Made by a program: the position numbers and the translations under genes. A stretch of DNA of 64,000 nt from Oscillospiraceae bacterium CM (GTDB taxonomy: Bacteria > Bacillota > Clostridia > Oscillospirales > Oscillospiraceae): NCBI GenBank assembly GCA_022870705.1, contig CP072107.1, forward strand, positions 556,501 to 620,500. Direction: 5' to 3'. The notes under the pieces were generated by a model. That model had not been told where the DNA came from, did no database searches, and was given only the letters and a program-made list of their open reading frames with translations. Position 1 is the stretch's first letter, and every line of letters starts with the position of its first letter. Positions 56,106 through 63,798 of the stretch are shown here, piece after piece.

Positions 56106-56366
56106 ATGACTGAATGGACTGTTGTCGGCGTTATCGTTGCGCTGATCGGGTTGATTGCTTCTATCGTGACGCCGATGTTAAAACTTAACACGAGCATTAC
56201 AAAGCTGACGTGCGCCGTAGAAACATTTCAAAAGAATCTGGACGAGTTAATTGAAAAGAATTCAGACAGTCATACCCGCCTGTGGCAGCATAATTGCAGG
56301 CAGGATGATACGTTAAACGATCATGAAACGCGAATTTGTGTAATTGAAAAATCGAGGTGTGAATAA
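56106..56366 (+). CDS. Membrane-anchored coiled-coil phage protein
   Basis: 86 residues from ATG 56106 (GAGG upstream). N-terminal helix (VVGVIVALIGLIASIVTPML), then a coiled coil and a short C-terminal charged part with Cys residues. Resembles the small membrane coiled-coil (XhlA-like in reversed order) proteins near phage lysis genes; may be a second holin or an accessory protein. Ends exactly before the next gene. Confidence 0.65.
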   Translation: MTEWTVVGVIVALIGLIASIVTPMLKLNTSITKLTCAVETFQKNLDELIEKNSDSHTRLWQHNCRQDDTLNDHETRICVIEKSRCE

Positions 56367-57197
56367 ATGGCAACGCAAACGTCCTACTATGGCCCGGATG
56401 GTAGTATTCAAATAGGTTATATCATTGACAACAAAACATACAAAGATGAGGCTGGAACGCAGCGAATTGATATCGGCTCTCATGTTCCGTCCGCACAAGG
56501 GTTTTATAAGATGACCGAAACGGGCGGCGTGCTTGACCCAGATTACAATCCGCGAGCCAACAGGAGCACTGACAGAATAGAAAAAAATCCCGACAGCAAT
56601 GCATACATCGACGAAATCTACGACGCGAAAACGAAAGCCGCGCAGGCGGCGCTGCAGTCAGCCTATGACCAAAACGTTAACACGCTCAACACGGCGCGGT
56701 CGCAGATACCCGGCGTGTATCAGGACGCGAAGAATACAACAGCCTCTCAGGGCGAAATCCAAAAGGCAAATTTCAACGAATACGCTTCGGCAAACGGCCT
56801 CAATTCCGGCACCGGCGGGCAGGCGCAGCTTGCGTTTTCTAACACCTTGCAGGGCAATTTGAGCGGTTTGGACAAGCAGCAGGCAAAGGCCACGTCCGAT
56901 ATGGATTTACAGATGGCCAATCTTGAGACGACGTATAAAAACAATGTCGCCGCCGCTATTGCACAAGGTGACTTTGAAAAGGCGAACGCCCTGTATAACA
57001 AGTATCAGACAGATCAGGCTAACGCCTTGGCGTTGAAGCAGTACAATGATTCGCTCGAATACCGGAATGATACGACCAACTATGAGCGGTCGCTTTATTA
57101 CGCTGACTATACGGGCGACTATTCCTCCATGTCCCCCTGGTGGACACCAGAGGCGATTGCAAAAGCCAACGAAAAAGCTAAAAAAAAAATAGTATGA
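56367..57197 (+). CDS. Ala/Asn-rich helical phage protein, probable ejection protein
   Basis: 276 residues, soluble, helical, rich in Ala, Asn, Gln and Lys (AAQAALQSAYDQN, NVAAAIAQGDFEKANALYNKYQ). No membrane segment or enzyme motif. Placed just before the big toxin-tipped protein. Composition and order recall internal virion (ejection) proteins of podoviruses, which enter the cell with the DNA. Inference from context. Confidence 0.6.
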   Translation: MATQTSYYGPDGSIQIGYIIDNKTYKDEAGTQRIDIGSHVPSAQGFYKMTETGGVLDPDYNPRANRSTDRIEKNPDSNAYIDEIYDAKTKAAQAALQSAYDQNVNTLNTARSQIPGVYQDAKNTTASQGEIQKANFNEYASANGLNSGTGGQAQLAFSNTLQGNLSGLDKQQAKATSDMDLQMANLETTYKNNVAAAIAQGDFEKANALYNKYQTDQANALALKQYNDSLEYRNDTTNYERSLYYADYTGDYSSMSPWWTPEAIAKANEKAKKKIV

Positions 57198-57454
57198 GGA
57201 CAGGGTATTCTGGCGGGGGGTATTCGTCGACTTCGGCATCAAAGGAAGATTGGTCTGGAATTGACATAAAAAGTGTTCTCTCGCTTGGATATGGGCCAAT
57301 CAACCAGACACGCCTTGAACAGCTGGTACAGAGCGGAGAAGTAACATACGAGGTTATAAACGGTGTGATTTACTTCAGAAAAGTCGAAAAAACGTCGGAA
57401 AATTCAAATAGCGGCGTAAAAAGCGACGGCGGCGGTGGTGGGGCGTCTTGGTAA
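57194..57454 (+). CDS. Small phage protein with Gly-rich tail
   Basis: 86 residues, overlapping the preceding gene by 4 nt (ATGA). N-terminal Gly/Ser-rich segment, central helix-strand (RLEQLVQSGEVTYEVING), tail SDGGGGGASW. Unknown; probably a structural partner of the ejection-like proteins on both sides. Confidence 0.6.
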   Translation: MRTGYSGGGYSSTSASKEDWSGIDIKSVLSLGYGPINQTRLEQLVQSGEVTYEVINGVIYFRKVEKTSENSNSGVKSDGGGGGASW

Positions 57455-57473
57455 ATGCCCATGGAGGTGTTGT

Positions 57474-60400
57474 ATGAACTTAGCTAACGATTTCTTAAAC
57501 ATCGGTTTAGTTAATTACTCGTCGAAAAACAATTTTAATTTAAAAGAACTACAAAACGCCATTAAAAACAAAGATCAGGATGTTATAAAAAAATATGCTA
57601 CCACAACCTCAGCCAACACCGGGGTTACTGCACCGTCTACTACAGAATTTTATAAGAAATACGGCGACCTCACCAAACAGAGAGCAGGGGCTCAAAAGAA
57701 GCTTGAGTCCAAAACGTTCTGGGAAAAAGTGGGCGACGCTCTAATTGATCCTTTTGCGTTTGATTTATATACCGGTGGCGACACCGGCAAGCTGCAAAAA
57801 CAACTCCACGACCTCGATAAACAACTTACGGATATGCAATACTCCGATGAGCGGTTAAAAGAACAATATAAGACGGATGAGGAGGCTAGAAAACAACAAT
57901 ATCAGACCTCCGTTGAAGCCGCACTAGAAGCGCAAAATGCTTCAGCAAACTCATCGGACAACACCGGGGTTATCGAGCCGTCCAATAGTGAAGTCAAAGA
58001 GATTACAAAGGAAGAGTACGATTCTAAAAAAGCAGATTTAAAAAAACAAGAAGAATTCATTTATAAACACACGCCAATGATTGACGCTGACACCCAAACC
58101 GAATTAAACAACATCGCCTCGCTGTTGTACGACCTCGAAAACCAATATTACGCACAGGAACAGTCCAAACAGCGTGCACAATATGAATCAGCTGCCAACA
58201 ACGCCGATTTTATTGGGACTGTTCAAAAAGCTGAAAACGGCGGCATCAACTGGGACGATGGTAAAGATTCTGCGCTGAAGGATAAAATAAGATATCTTGC
58301 AGACCTTGATTACCGGGCAGAAATTGACCGCAAAGACCGAGACTTTGTCGGATATCTCTTGAATGATAAATATCATGAGCTGGAATACGTCACATACCCT
58401 CAAAAGCTCATCCTAGAATACTACGCGGCGAAGGGTGACTGGGACAACGCAAAAGCTTATTATGATACGATAAAGCGCGGCCTGAACGCCGAAAGTCAGG
58501 CTGCAGAATCAAAGCTGGTACAGGACTTTGCCAACAAGCACAAAATAATCGGCGGTGTGATGAATATCGGCTCATCATTGTTAGCTCCGGCGGCGTATGT
58601 TGCTACGGGTGTACAATCTATCAGTAATAATTTAACCGGCGATTATACACCCGTCGACGAGAACAGCATTTGGTTTAAGGGTGCGCATGAGGTTCAAGAT
58701 ACAGAAATCGGCATCACGCGCAATATGAACGAAACCCAAAAGCTCATTACAGACACCGCGCTCGGCTTGGGTCAGTTTGCCCTAACCATCCCACTTGGCG
58801 GAACAGGCTCTCTCGTTGTCATGTCGTCTTCCGCCGCGGGGCAGACAGCCTTGCAGGCGCTGCAAAACGGCGCGACGACCGATCAGGCGTTCGCGCTGTC
58901 GACGGTCGCCGGAACCGTCCAGTATTTGACGAACAAGATTCCGGTCGGTAGGTTCTTCAACCTTCTCGACGGTGGCAAAGAAGCGCTTGAACAGGGATTA
59001 AAATCCGTTGCTATAAAAGCGCTTGCGGATTCAGGCAAACAAGCGGTATTGGGCGTTGCGCAGGAGGCGGTTAGTCAATACGCAAATATTCTTTCCGACA
59101 ACCTTATCATGGGCGATAAGTCTCAGTATAACCGGCTTGTCGAACAATATATTTCTGATGGAAAGAGCCGTGAACAGGCGGAGCGCGACGCCTTTAACAA
59201 GGTTTATATCCAAGACGTCATTACAGCTGCCGGCGCCAGTGCGGTATCCAGTGGTATATTGGGCGGATTAGCTAGCATTAAAGGCGGCATAAAGGTAAGC
59301 AAAGTAAACGCCGCAACGCCGGATACCCCGACAATAACATGGCAGGATGCGATTGGGGAGATGCCATCCGTGGCACCATTACTACAGGAGCAGTCGGCGA
59401 TTGCTGTTTCTCGCGATTATCCTGCGCGCGTTAATAATGCAGAATATAAAATTGTCGAAATCCCACAAGAAAAAATAGATGAAATATCGGCATATATTAA
59501 TCGCTTAAGTTCTGCAGAAGCGCGAATCAAATACAAATATATTCTAAAAAACCTCTTTATGGGGCAGACTTTTACAAATAAAAATACTGTAATAAACGAA
59601 CTGAAATATAAGATTGGCATAAGTTCAAAAGGAATTGGAGAGATCATTGCGCGTCAGCCTGTCAATGCCCAAACGCTTGCCGTACTTGAGAAATTAAATG
59701 AGGTTGTCGAAAATGCAAAATATATTGCAAGCGAACCGACCAACAAAGACACTCGCGATATTCAAAGAACAGACAGGTTTGAAACGGCGACATTAGCAGG
59801 CAATCAACCGGGAGTGGCAAAAATTCGAGTGAACGTTACCCCCCAAGGGAACAAGCTATACTACGCAACAAATGAACTGACAGGAGCCGCGACACCTCAA
59901 CCGCGCGATAGCCAAGGCTACCCACGCGGGATAGAGGCGGCGACTCCTGCCACGAACATTAATATACCACAAAATGTCAGGAAAGTCAATGCGGCGGGTG
60001 ATTCCCATCCCGCATCCGTCGAATCCATCCGGCAGACGTATGAAAAGCTGATTGCAGAGCAGCAGGCAGCCAACGCGGAAAATCTCGCGGCGGCAAACAG
60101 GGTTCGTGACCTGACCGACGTCTATCGTGAAAACGTTCAAACCAAAGGCGCGGGAGCGGACACCGTCAGCGCGCAACAGGTTGAAAACAGCGCAGGACAG
60201 GGATATAATGGCATTGACACATTAGAGAAGCTCTACGACGAGGCGGTACATAGTAAAGGTACTGAGGGCGCGGGGGATGCACCGACAAAGCCCTATACCA
60301 CGAGCAGACCAAAGTATGGAAAAACTCAAGTTGATGATGTTTGGAACAATTACAAAGATCCAACGACTGGCAAAGCCCCAGATCCTGCTGGTGGAAGCAT

Positions 60401-60593
60401 ATCATGGGATAAAACAAAGCCGAGGCAGGGACAATGGGATATGGGGCATATTCCGGAAGAAAAATACTCCGATATGCGTGACCGTTATATAAGAGGTGAA
60501 ATAAGTCAACAGGAATTTTTAGGATGGTATAGAAATCCTGCAAACTATAGACCAGAGCTACCGAGTACGAATAGGAGTCATAAATATGAATAG
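57474..60593 (+). CDS. Giant phage protein ending in a GH-E nuclease toxin
   Basis: 1039 residues from ATG 57474 after GGAGGTG. (1) ~1-350: charged coiled coils. (2) ~355-600: hydrophobic segments (IIGGVMNIGSSLLAPAAYVATG; LGLGQFALTIPLGG) as in ejection or large polyvalent phage proteins. (3) ~645-800: helices followed by FETATLAGN and VTPQGNKLYYATNEL, resembling phage BECR-fold nuclease domains (weak inference). (4) ~848-935: linker SVESIRQTYEKLIAEQQ..., repeated downstream. (5) 939-1039: GH-E type nuclease with WDMGHIPEEKY (GH at 991-992), RNPANYRPE and NRSHKYE. Start of the immunity gene overlaps the stop by 8 nt. Likely delivered into a target cell with phage DNA. Confidence 0.85.
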   Translation: MNLANDFLNIGLVNYSSKNNFNLKELQNAIKNKDQDVIKKYATTTSANTGVTAPSTTEFYKKYGDLTKQRAGAQKKLESKTFWEKVGDALIDPFAFDLYTGGDTGKLQKQLHDLDKQLTDMQYSDERLKEQYKTDEEARKQQYQTSVEAALEAQNASANSSDNTGVIEPSNSEVKEITKEEYDSKKADLKKQEEFIYKHTPMIDADTQTELNNIASLLYDLENQYYAQEQSKQRAQYESAANNADFIGTVQKAENGGINWDDGKDSALKDKIRYLADLDYRAEIDRKDRDFVGYLLNDKYHELEYVTYPQKLILEYYAAKGDWDNAKAYYDTIKRGLNAESQAAESKLVQDFANKHKIIGGVMNIGSSLLAPAAYVATGVQSISNNLTGDYTPVDENSIWFKGAHEVQDTEIGITRNMNETQKLITDTALGLGQFALTIPLGGTGSLVVMSSSAAGQTALQALQNGATTDQAFALSTVAGTVQYLTNKIPVGRFFNLLDGGKEALEQGLKSVAIKALADSGKQAVLGVAQEAVSQYANILSDNLIMGDKSQYNRLVEQYISDGKSREQAERDAFNKVYIQDVITAAGASAVSSGILGGLASIKGGIKVSKVNAATPDTPTITWQDAIGEMPSVAPLLQEQSAIAVSRDYPARVNNAEYKIVEIPQEKIDEISAYINRLSSAEARIKYKYILKNLFMGQTFTNKNTVINELKYKIGISSKGIGEIIARQPVNAQTLAVLEKLNEVVENAKYIASEPTNKDTRDIQRTDRFETATLAGNQPGVAKIRVNVTPQGNKLYYATNELTGAATPQPRDSQGYPRGIEAATPATNINIPQNVRKVNAAGDSHPASVESIRQTYEKLIAEQQAANAENLAAANRVRDLTDVYRENVQTKGAGADTVSAQQVENSAGQGYNGIDTLEKLYDEAVHSKGTEGAGDAPTKPYTTSRPKYGKTQVDDVWNNYKDPTTGKAPDPAGGSISWDKTKPRQGQWDMGHIPEEKYSDMRDRYIRGEISQQEFLGWYRNPANYRPELPSTNRSHKYE
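60015..60279 (+). repeat. Linker repeat, copy 1 (inside the toxin gene)
   Basis: About 265 bp coding the SVESIRQTYEKLIAEQQ linker up to GTEGAGD, ending where the toxin tip begins. Nearly identical stretches start at 61056, 62394 and 63799. Confidence 0.93.
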
Positions 60594-60972
60594 GAGGCTC
60601 ATATTGAATAACACGCCACACCCTGAATTTGGGAAATGTTTGACCACAAAAAACGTAGTTGAAAAAAAAGGTAGAATTAAATGGTGCATTCGCGAAGAGG
60701 GATCTCGCGATGTTGATAATGGGTGGCGGTTTTTCTCTGAAATTGATACAGAAGAGTACTTAGCCGACACCAGCAATTGGTCTGTAGTAGATTTTGATTC
60801 AATAGTCGAGATTGATCCCATACTACTATCTTTGATGTGGATGCCATATGGTACGGAGATAACAATCGAGTATGGCGATGAGGAAATATCATATAATGAT
60901 GATCATACAGGAGTTCCGATTGTAGATCCCTTAGGAGGAAAACCAATGCTAATCAAGCGAAACCGCGATTAG
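60586..60972 (+). CDS. Immunity protein, DUF2185/Imm33-like
   Basis: 128 residues; start overlaps the end of the toxin gene by 8 nt, ensuring coexpression. Pattern CLTTKNVV, NGWRFFSEIDTEEYLAD and VDFDSIVEIDP matches DUF2185, an immunity-type domain in polymorphic toxin loci. Acidic, as expected of a partner for a nuclease. Should neutralise the GH-E nuclease in the producing cell. Clearly AT-richer than the linker DNA. Confidence 0.8.
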   Translation: MNRRLILNNTPHPEFGKCLTTKNVVEKKGRIKWCIREEGSRDVDNGWRFFSEIDTEEYLADTSNWSVVDFDSIVEIDPILLSLMWMPYGTEITIEYGDEEISYNDDHTGVPIVDPLGGKPMLIKRNRD

Positions 60973-61019
60973 TCATTAGTTGAAATTCCCACAGCCCAGC
61001 ACTGCTGGGCGAAGTGATT

Positions 61020-61053
61020 GGCGGGAGGTCGCGCACGACCACCCGCCTTTCTC
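61020..61053 (+). terminator. Hairpin before orphan cassette 2
   Basis: Stem GGCGGG-A-GGTCG / CGACC-A-CCCGCC with loop CGCA, followed by TTTCT, just ahead of linker copy 2; a smaller stem CAGCCCAGCACTGCTGGGC precedes it. Confidence 0.7.
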
Positions 61054-61055
61054 CA

Positions 61056-61320
61056 TCGGTCGATTCCATCCGGCAGGCGTATGAAAAGCTGATTGCAGAG
61101 CAGCAAGCAGCCAACGCGCAAAATCTCGCGGCGGAAAACAGGGTTCGTGATCTCGCCGACGTCTATCGGGAGAAGGTTCAGGCAAATGGCGCGGGAGCGG
61201 ACGCCGTCAGCGCGCAACCGGTTGAAAACAACGCAGGACAGGGATATAATGGCATTAATACTTTGGAGAAGCTCTACGATGAGGCGGTACATAGTAAAGG
61301 TACTGAGGGCACGGGGGATG
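61056..61320 (+). repeat. Linker repeat, copy 2
   Basis: Second copy of the ~265-bp linker, with scattered substitutions (SVDSIRQAYEKL; REKVQANGAGAD) relative to copy 1. In frame with toxin tip 2. Confidence 0.93.
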
Positions 61321-61838
61321 GCTTAAAATCGAAACTGATTCCCTCTACAGAAGAAATAAGACAAAAATTTGATAATGAAGGTCTTACTCAAGATAAAATA
61401 GATCAAATTGTATCATTACCTAAAAGTCAAAAACCAAAGCCTGAGACTTATTTAAGCAGTAAATATATCGAAGAGCACATGCAATCATTTAAGGATTTTG
61501 GGTTAGTAAAAATAATGCCGACTGAACCGACAGGAACAATCGGTGGCAAGGGCGGTACATTCGTAATGTCTGGAGACCAATTAAATGATATTATCAAATC
61601 AAATAAAGGAGATATTTTCAAAATTGAAGACGCCTTGGGATTTGACAGAGGATATTTAGGAAAGAATCCTGTCATTGTAGAAATACATAATTATTCAGGT
61701 TTAAGGCTTCCTCAAGGAAATGAACTTGGTGCATTTCCGGAATATTGGCTTCCCGGAGGATATACAGTAGGCGGCATCAAAGAAACCGTAATTGATCCCG
61801 CACGAATTGGGACATACACCTTTAGACATCTATTTTGA
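61056..61838 (+). CDS. Orphan toxin cassette 2: linker plus unnamed toxin tip
   Basis: Open frame of ~260 codons without a good ATG or ribosome site; a GTG at 61014 lies in a hairpin, so it is probably silent until recombined onto the main gene. After the linker, the tip (~residues 90-260) contains PKPETYLSSKYIEEHMQSF, IGGKGGTFVMSGDQLNDII (as GGTFVMSGDQLND), GLRLPQGNELGA and LPGGYTVGGIKETVIDP. The GNExGA / PGGYxxGG pattern occurs at the ends of CDI/Rhs-type toxins, but I cannot give a family name or activity. Immunity gene follows at 20 nt. Confidence 0.72.
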   Translation, partial: SVDSIRQAYEKLIAEQQAANAQNLAAENRVRDLADVYREKVQANGAGADAVSAQPVENNAGQGYNGINTLEKLYDEAVHSKGTEGTGDGLKSKLIPSTEEIRQKFDNEGLTQDKIDQIVSLPKSQKPKPETYLSSKYIEEHMQSFKDFGLVKIMPTEPTGTIGGKGGTFVMSGDQLNDIIKSNKGDIFKIEDALGFDRGYLGKNPVIVEIHNYSGLRLPQGNELGAFPEYWLPGGYTVGGIKETVIDPARIGTYTFRHLF

Positions 61839-61857
61839 TTAAGGGGAGAAAGTTTAT

Positions 61858-62067
61858 ATGCAGAAGATCATGGAAGATGAAGGAATAGAGTTGTATAAGG
61901 ATAATAGTAAATATTATCTAAGGTATGATTCGGGAGAACTAATGATCAAGATGAAAAATTTGGAGATTTCGGCAGAAGAGGCGAAAAATGTAGTAAATAA
62001 CCCGGATTCTGCTTATAACATCATACTTTCTTATCACGATAAGGGAATATACGGCGAAGATTCTTAA
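61858..62067 (+). CDS. Putative immunity protein for cassette 2
   Basis: 69 residues, acidic, after GGGGAGAAAG. Starts 20 nt after the orphan toxin tip. Not matched to a named immunity family; the fixed place after the toxin tip is the reason for the call. Could be expressed on its own to protect against related phages carrying toxin 2. Confidence 0.68.
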   Translation: MQKIMEDEGIELYKDNSKYYLRYDSGELMIKMKNLEISAEEAKNVVNNPDSAYNIILSYHDKGIYGEDS

Positions 62068-62296
62068 AGTGAGTGTACAATTGTGTACGTCTTGCGCAAG
62101 GGGGCGCTTATGTCTACAGTGATACATTTGATGATGTTGGGTTTTTGCTCGGTTCCGGCGCTTCACAGTCCTGTTTACAACCCCACCGCATAAAATCCGA
62201 CCCCGCAAGGGAGCGCCATTCAGCCCGCGTTGCGGGCCGATGTACGTTTCACCGGGGCCGCTTGCGACCCGGGTATATAAACTTGCTGTTAACATA
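62068..62296. other. GC-rich non-coding spacer between cassettes 2 and 3
   Basis: No supported gene, although a frame stays open. It contains short palindromes (GCCCGCGTTGCGGGC at 62223-62237; GGGGCCGCTTGCGACCCG-like stem nearby) ahead of the terminator-like hairpin. Confidence 0.55.
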
Positions 62297-62330
62297 CAAA
62301 AGCTCGGCCGTTGGCCGGGCTTTTGTTTTT
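62297..62330 (+). terminator. Terminator before orphan cassette 3
   Basis: CAAAAGCTCGGCCG / TTGGCCGGGCTTTTG hairpin followed by TTTTT; nearly identical to the one at 63707-63740. Confidence 0.85.
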
Positions 62331-62393
62331 GTGCAGCGACGGTGGGAGGGCGTACCAATAAAGCGCCGCCCACTACAAGACAACCCGTCCACA

Positions 62394-62655
62394 TCCGTCG
62401 AATCCATCCGGCAGACGTATGAAAAGCTGATTGCAGAGCAGCAGGCAGCCAACGCGGAAAATCTCGCGGCGGAAAACAGGGTTCGTGACCTGACCGACGT
62501 CTATCGTGAAAACGTTCAAACCAAAGGCGCGGGAGCGGACACCGTCAGCGCGCAACAGGTTGAAAACAGCGCAGGACAGGGATATAATGGCATTAACACA
62601 TTAGAGAAGCTCTACGATGAGGCTTTGAATGGTAAAGGTGTAAACGGCGCGGGGG
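62394..62655 (+). repeat. Linker repeat, copy 3
   Basis: Third copy; almost identical to copy 1 (TDVYRENVQTKGAGADTVSAQQ) up to LEKLYDEA, then diverging to LNGKGVNGAGE. Confidence 0.93.
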
Positions 62656-63083
62656 AGACTGGTTCTGGTTCCAACATTCTGATAGATACTTATAAAAATA
62701 TGCGGAATAATCCAGATGTAACAGGACAAGCCCATCACTTGAACCAAAATGCTGCTTTTAGAGATGTAATACCTAAAAATGATGGATTGAGCGTGGAATT
62801 AGAAGGTAACGCATTTAAAGATGTCGGAAGCCCACACTATTCGGCACATGAAAATCTGGAAGGTTTTTGGAATAATTTCAGATCTCAAGGTGACCTATAT
62901 GGAGATACCCCAACTATTTCGGCTTATAACTCGGCATTATATAATTCATTACGCGCAGCGGGATTATCAGATGCTCAAGCGAAGATTGCAGTTCAAAATG
63001 CAATTAAACAGCAATCACAATATGGATTAGTAGGTGATTCCTTCGTTCCCAGAATTCCAGGAAGGATAAATTTCAGAAAATAA
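62394..63083 (+). CDS. Orphan toxin cassette 3: linker plus HNH/ENDO VII-type nuclease tip
   Basis: About 229 codons in frame with linker copy 3; no own start seen (the frame is open upstream to 62073, through non-coding hairpins). The tip has GQAHHLNQNAAFRDVIPKN, LEGNAFKDVGSPHYSAHENLEGFW (as SPHYSAHENLEGFW) and an Ala-rich helical end, the His-rich pattern of SHH/HHH-type HNH/ENDO VII nuclease toxins. Catalytic His pair HH plus later His are present, so it should be active if attached. Followed by an Imm48-like gene, a known kind of partner for such nucleases. Confidence 0.75.
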   Translation, partial: SVESIRQTYEKLIAEQQAANAENLAAENRVRDLTDVYRENVQTKGAGADTVSAQQVENSAGQGYNGINTLEKLYDEALNGKGVNGAGETGSGSNILIDTYKNMRNNPDVTGQAHHLNQNAAFRDVIPKNDGLSVELEGNAFKDVGSPHYSAHENLEGFWNNFRSQGDLYGDTPTISAYNSALYNSLRAAGLSDAQAKIAVQNAIKQQSQYGLVGDSFVPRIPGRINFRK

Positions 63084-63109
63084 CAATGCAAATGCGGAAA
63101 GGACATAAG

Positions 63110-63508
63110 ATGGAAGAAACGGAATATTTTGTAGCAACAAGTGAAATCGTAGACAAAATTATTCGTACATTAGAGATGGATATTTCTAAAATAAATGAGC
63201 AAGAAAAGCAAATATTGGGTGCTTTTTGTTTTGGAATTTTAAATGGATATTCGTTAAAAACTCAGATAAGCGCAGTTCAAATTCAAAGTGCAATGATTGC
63301 AATGCTAGTGCAGAAGTTTCAATATGACCCAGCTGTTGCTGCTCAATTTTGCGATTTCTTAATTAGATGTACGGAAAGAAATTACCACCCAACAATGAAT
63401 GCAATTATTCATAGGGGCATTGAAGGGTATTATCAATTAGGAGATCCGGAGAAATTGCGAGAGAATATATCAGAAATCATTAAAATGGTTAAGAAGTACA
63501 ATGATTAG
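63110..63508 (+). CDS. Immunity protein, Imm48-like
   Basis: 132 residues from ATG 63110 after GGAAAGGAC (in-frame ATG at 63086 less likely). LGAFCFGILNGYSLKTQISAVQIQSAMIAMLVQ (as LGAFCFGILNGY) and NAIIHRGIEGYYQ match the Imm48 immunity pattern. It stands 26 nt after the nuclease tip of cassette 3. AT-rich like the tips, unlike the linker. Confidence 0.78.
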   Translation: MEETEYFVATSEIVDKIIRTLEMDISKINEQEKQILGAFCFGILNGYSLKTQISAVQIQSAMIAMLVQKFQYDPAVAAQFCDFLIRCTERNYHPTMNAIIHRGIEGYYQLGDPEKLRENISEIIKMVKKYND

Positions 63509-63706
63509 ATTGAGAAGTTCATTATCTTTTTTCGCCCCCGTCCGCAACCCCTTAAATTACTTTTTTGAGGGAAGTATCCGGCATTCGTTTGCCTTTCAAT
63601 CCCAGCAACTACTCCCTTGGCAAAATCCTCAACCCACTTGAAATCGCCCATCAGTCCGCATTGAGGGCAGCTATTCGCCGCGGCGGGGCTGCTTACCCCG
63701 GCGCTA
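63509..63706. other. Spacer between cassettes 3 and 4
   Basis: No plus-strand gene. On the minus strand a frame (about 63515-63690) reads CPQCGLMGDFKWVEDFAKG..., which looks protein-like and may be a relic of another gene. A GC-rich palindrome lies at 63677-63700. Confidence 0.45.
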
Positions 63707-63740
63707 ACAAAAGTCCGGCCGTTGGCCGGGCTTTTGTTTT
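63707..63740 (+). terminator. Terminator before orphan cassette 4
   Basis: ACAAAAGTCCGGCC / GGCCGGGCTTTTG hairpin with TTTT tail, near-identical to 62297-62330. Confidence 0.85.
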
Positions 63741-63798
63741 GCGCTGACACCGCGTGCAGAAAGCCGCTCTTCCGCATACGCACACTCCACATCCCGTA

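Noticed and set aside
57474-60593. Tape-measure protein
   Set aside because: No tail-tube or baseplate genes, wrong place after the endolysin, and the C-terminus is a nuclease tip.
62073-62393. N-terminal extension of orphan toxin 3
   Set aside because: Runs through hairpins and a terminator; no ribosome site and no similarity to the main backbone.
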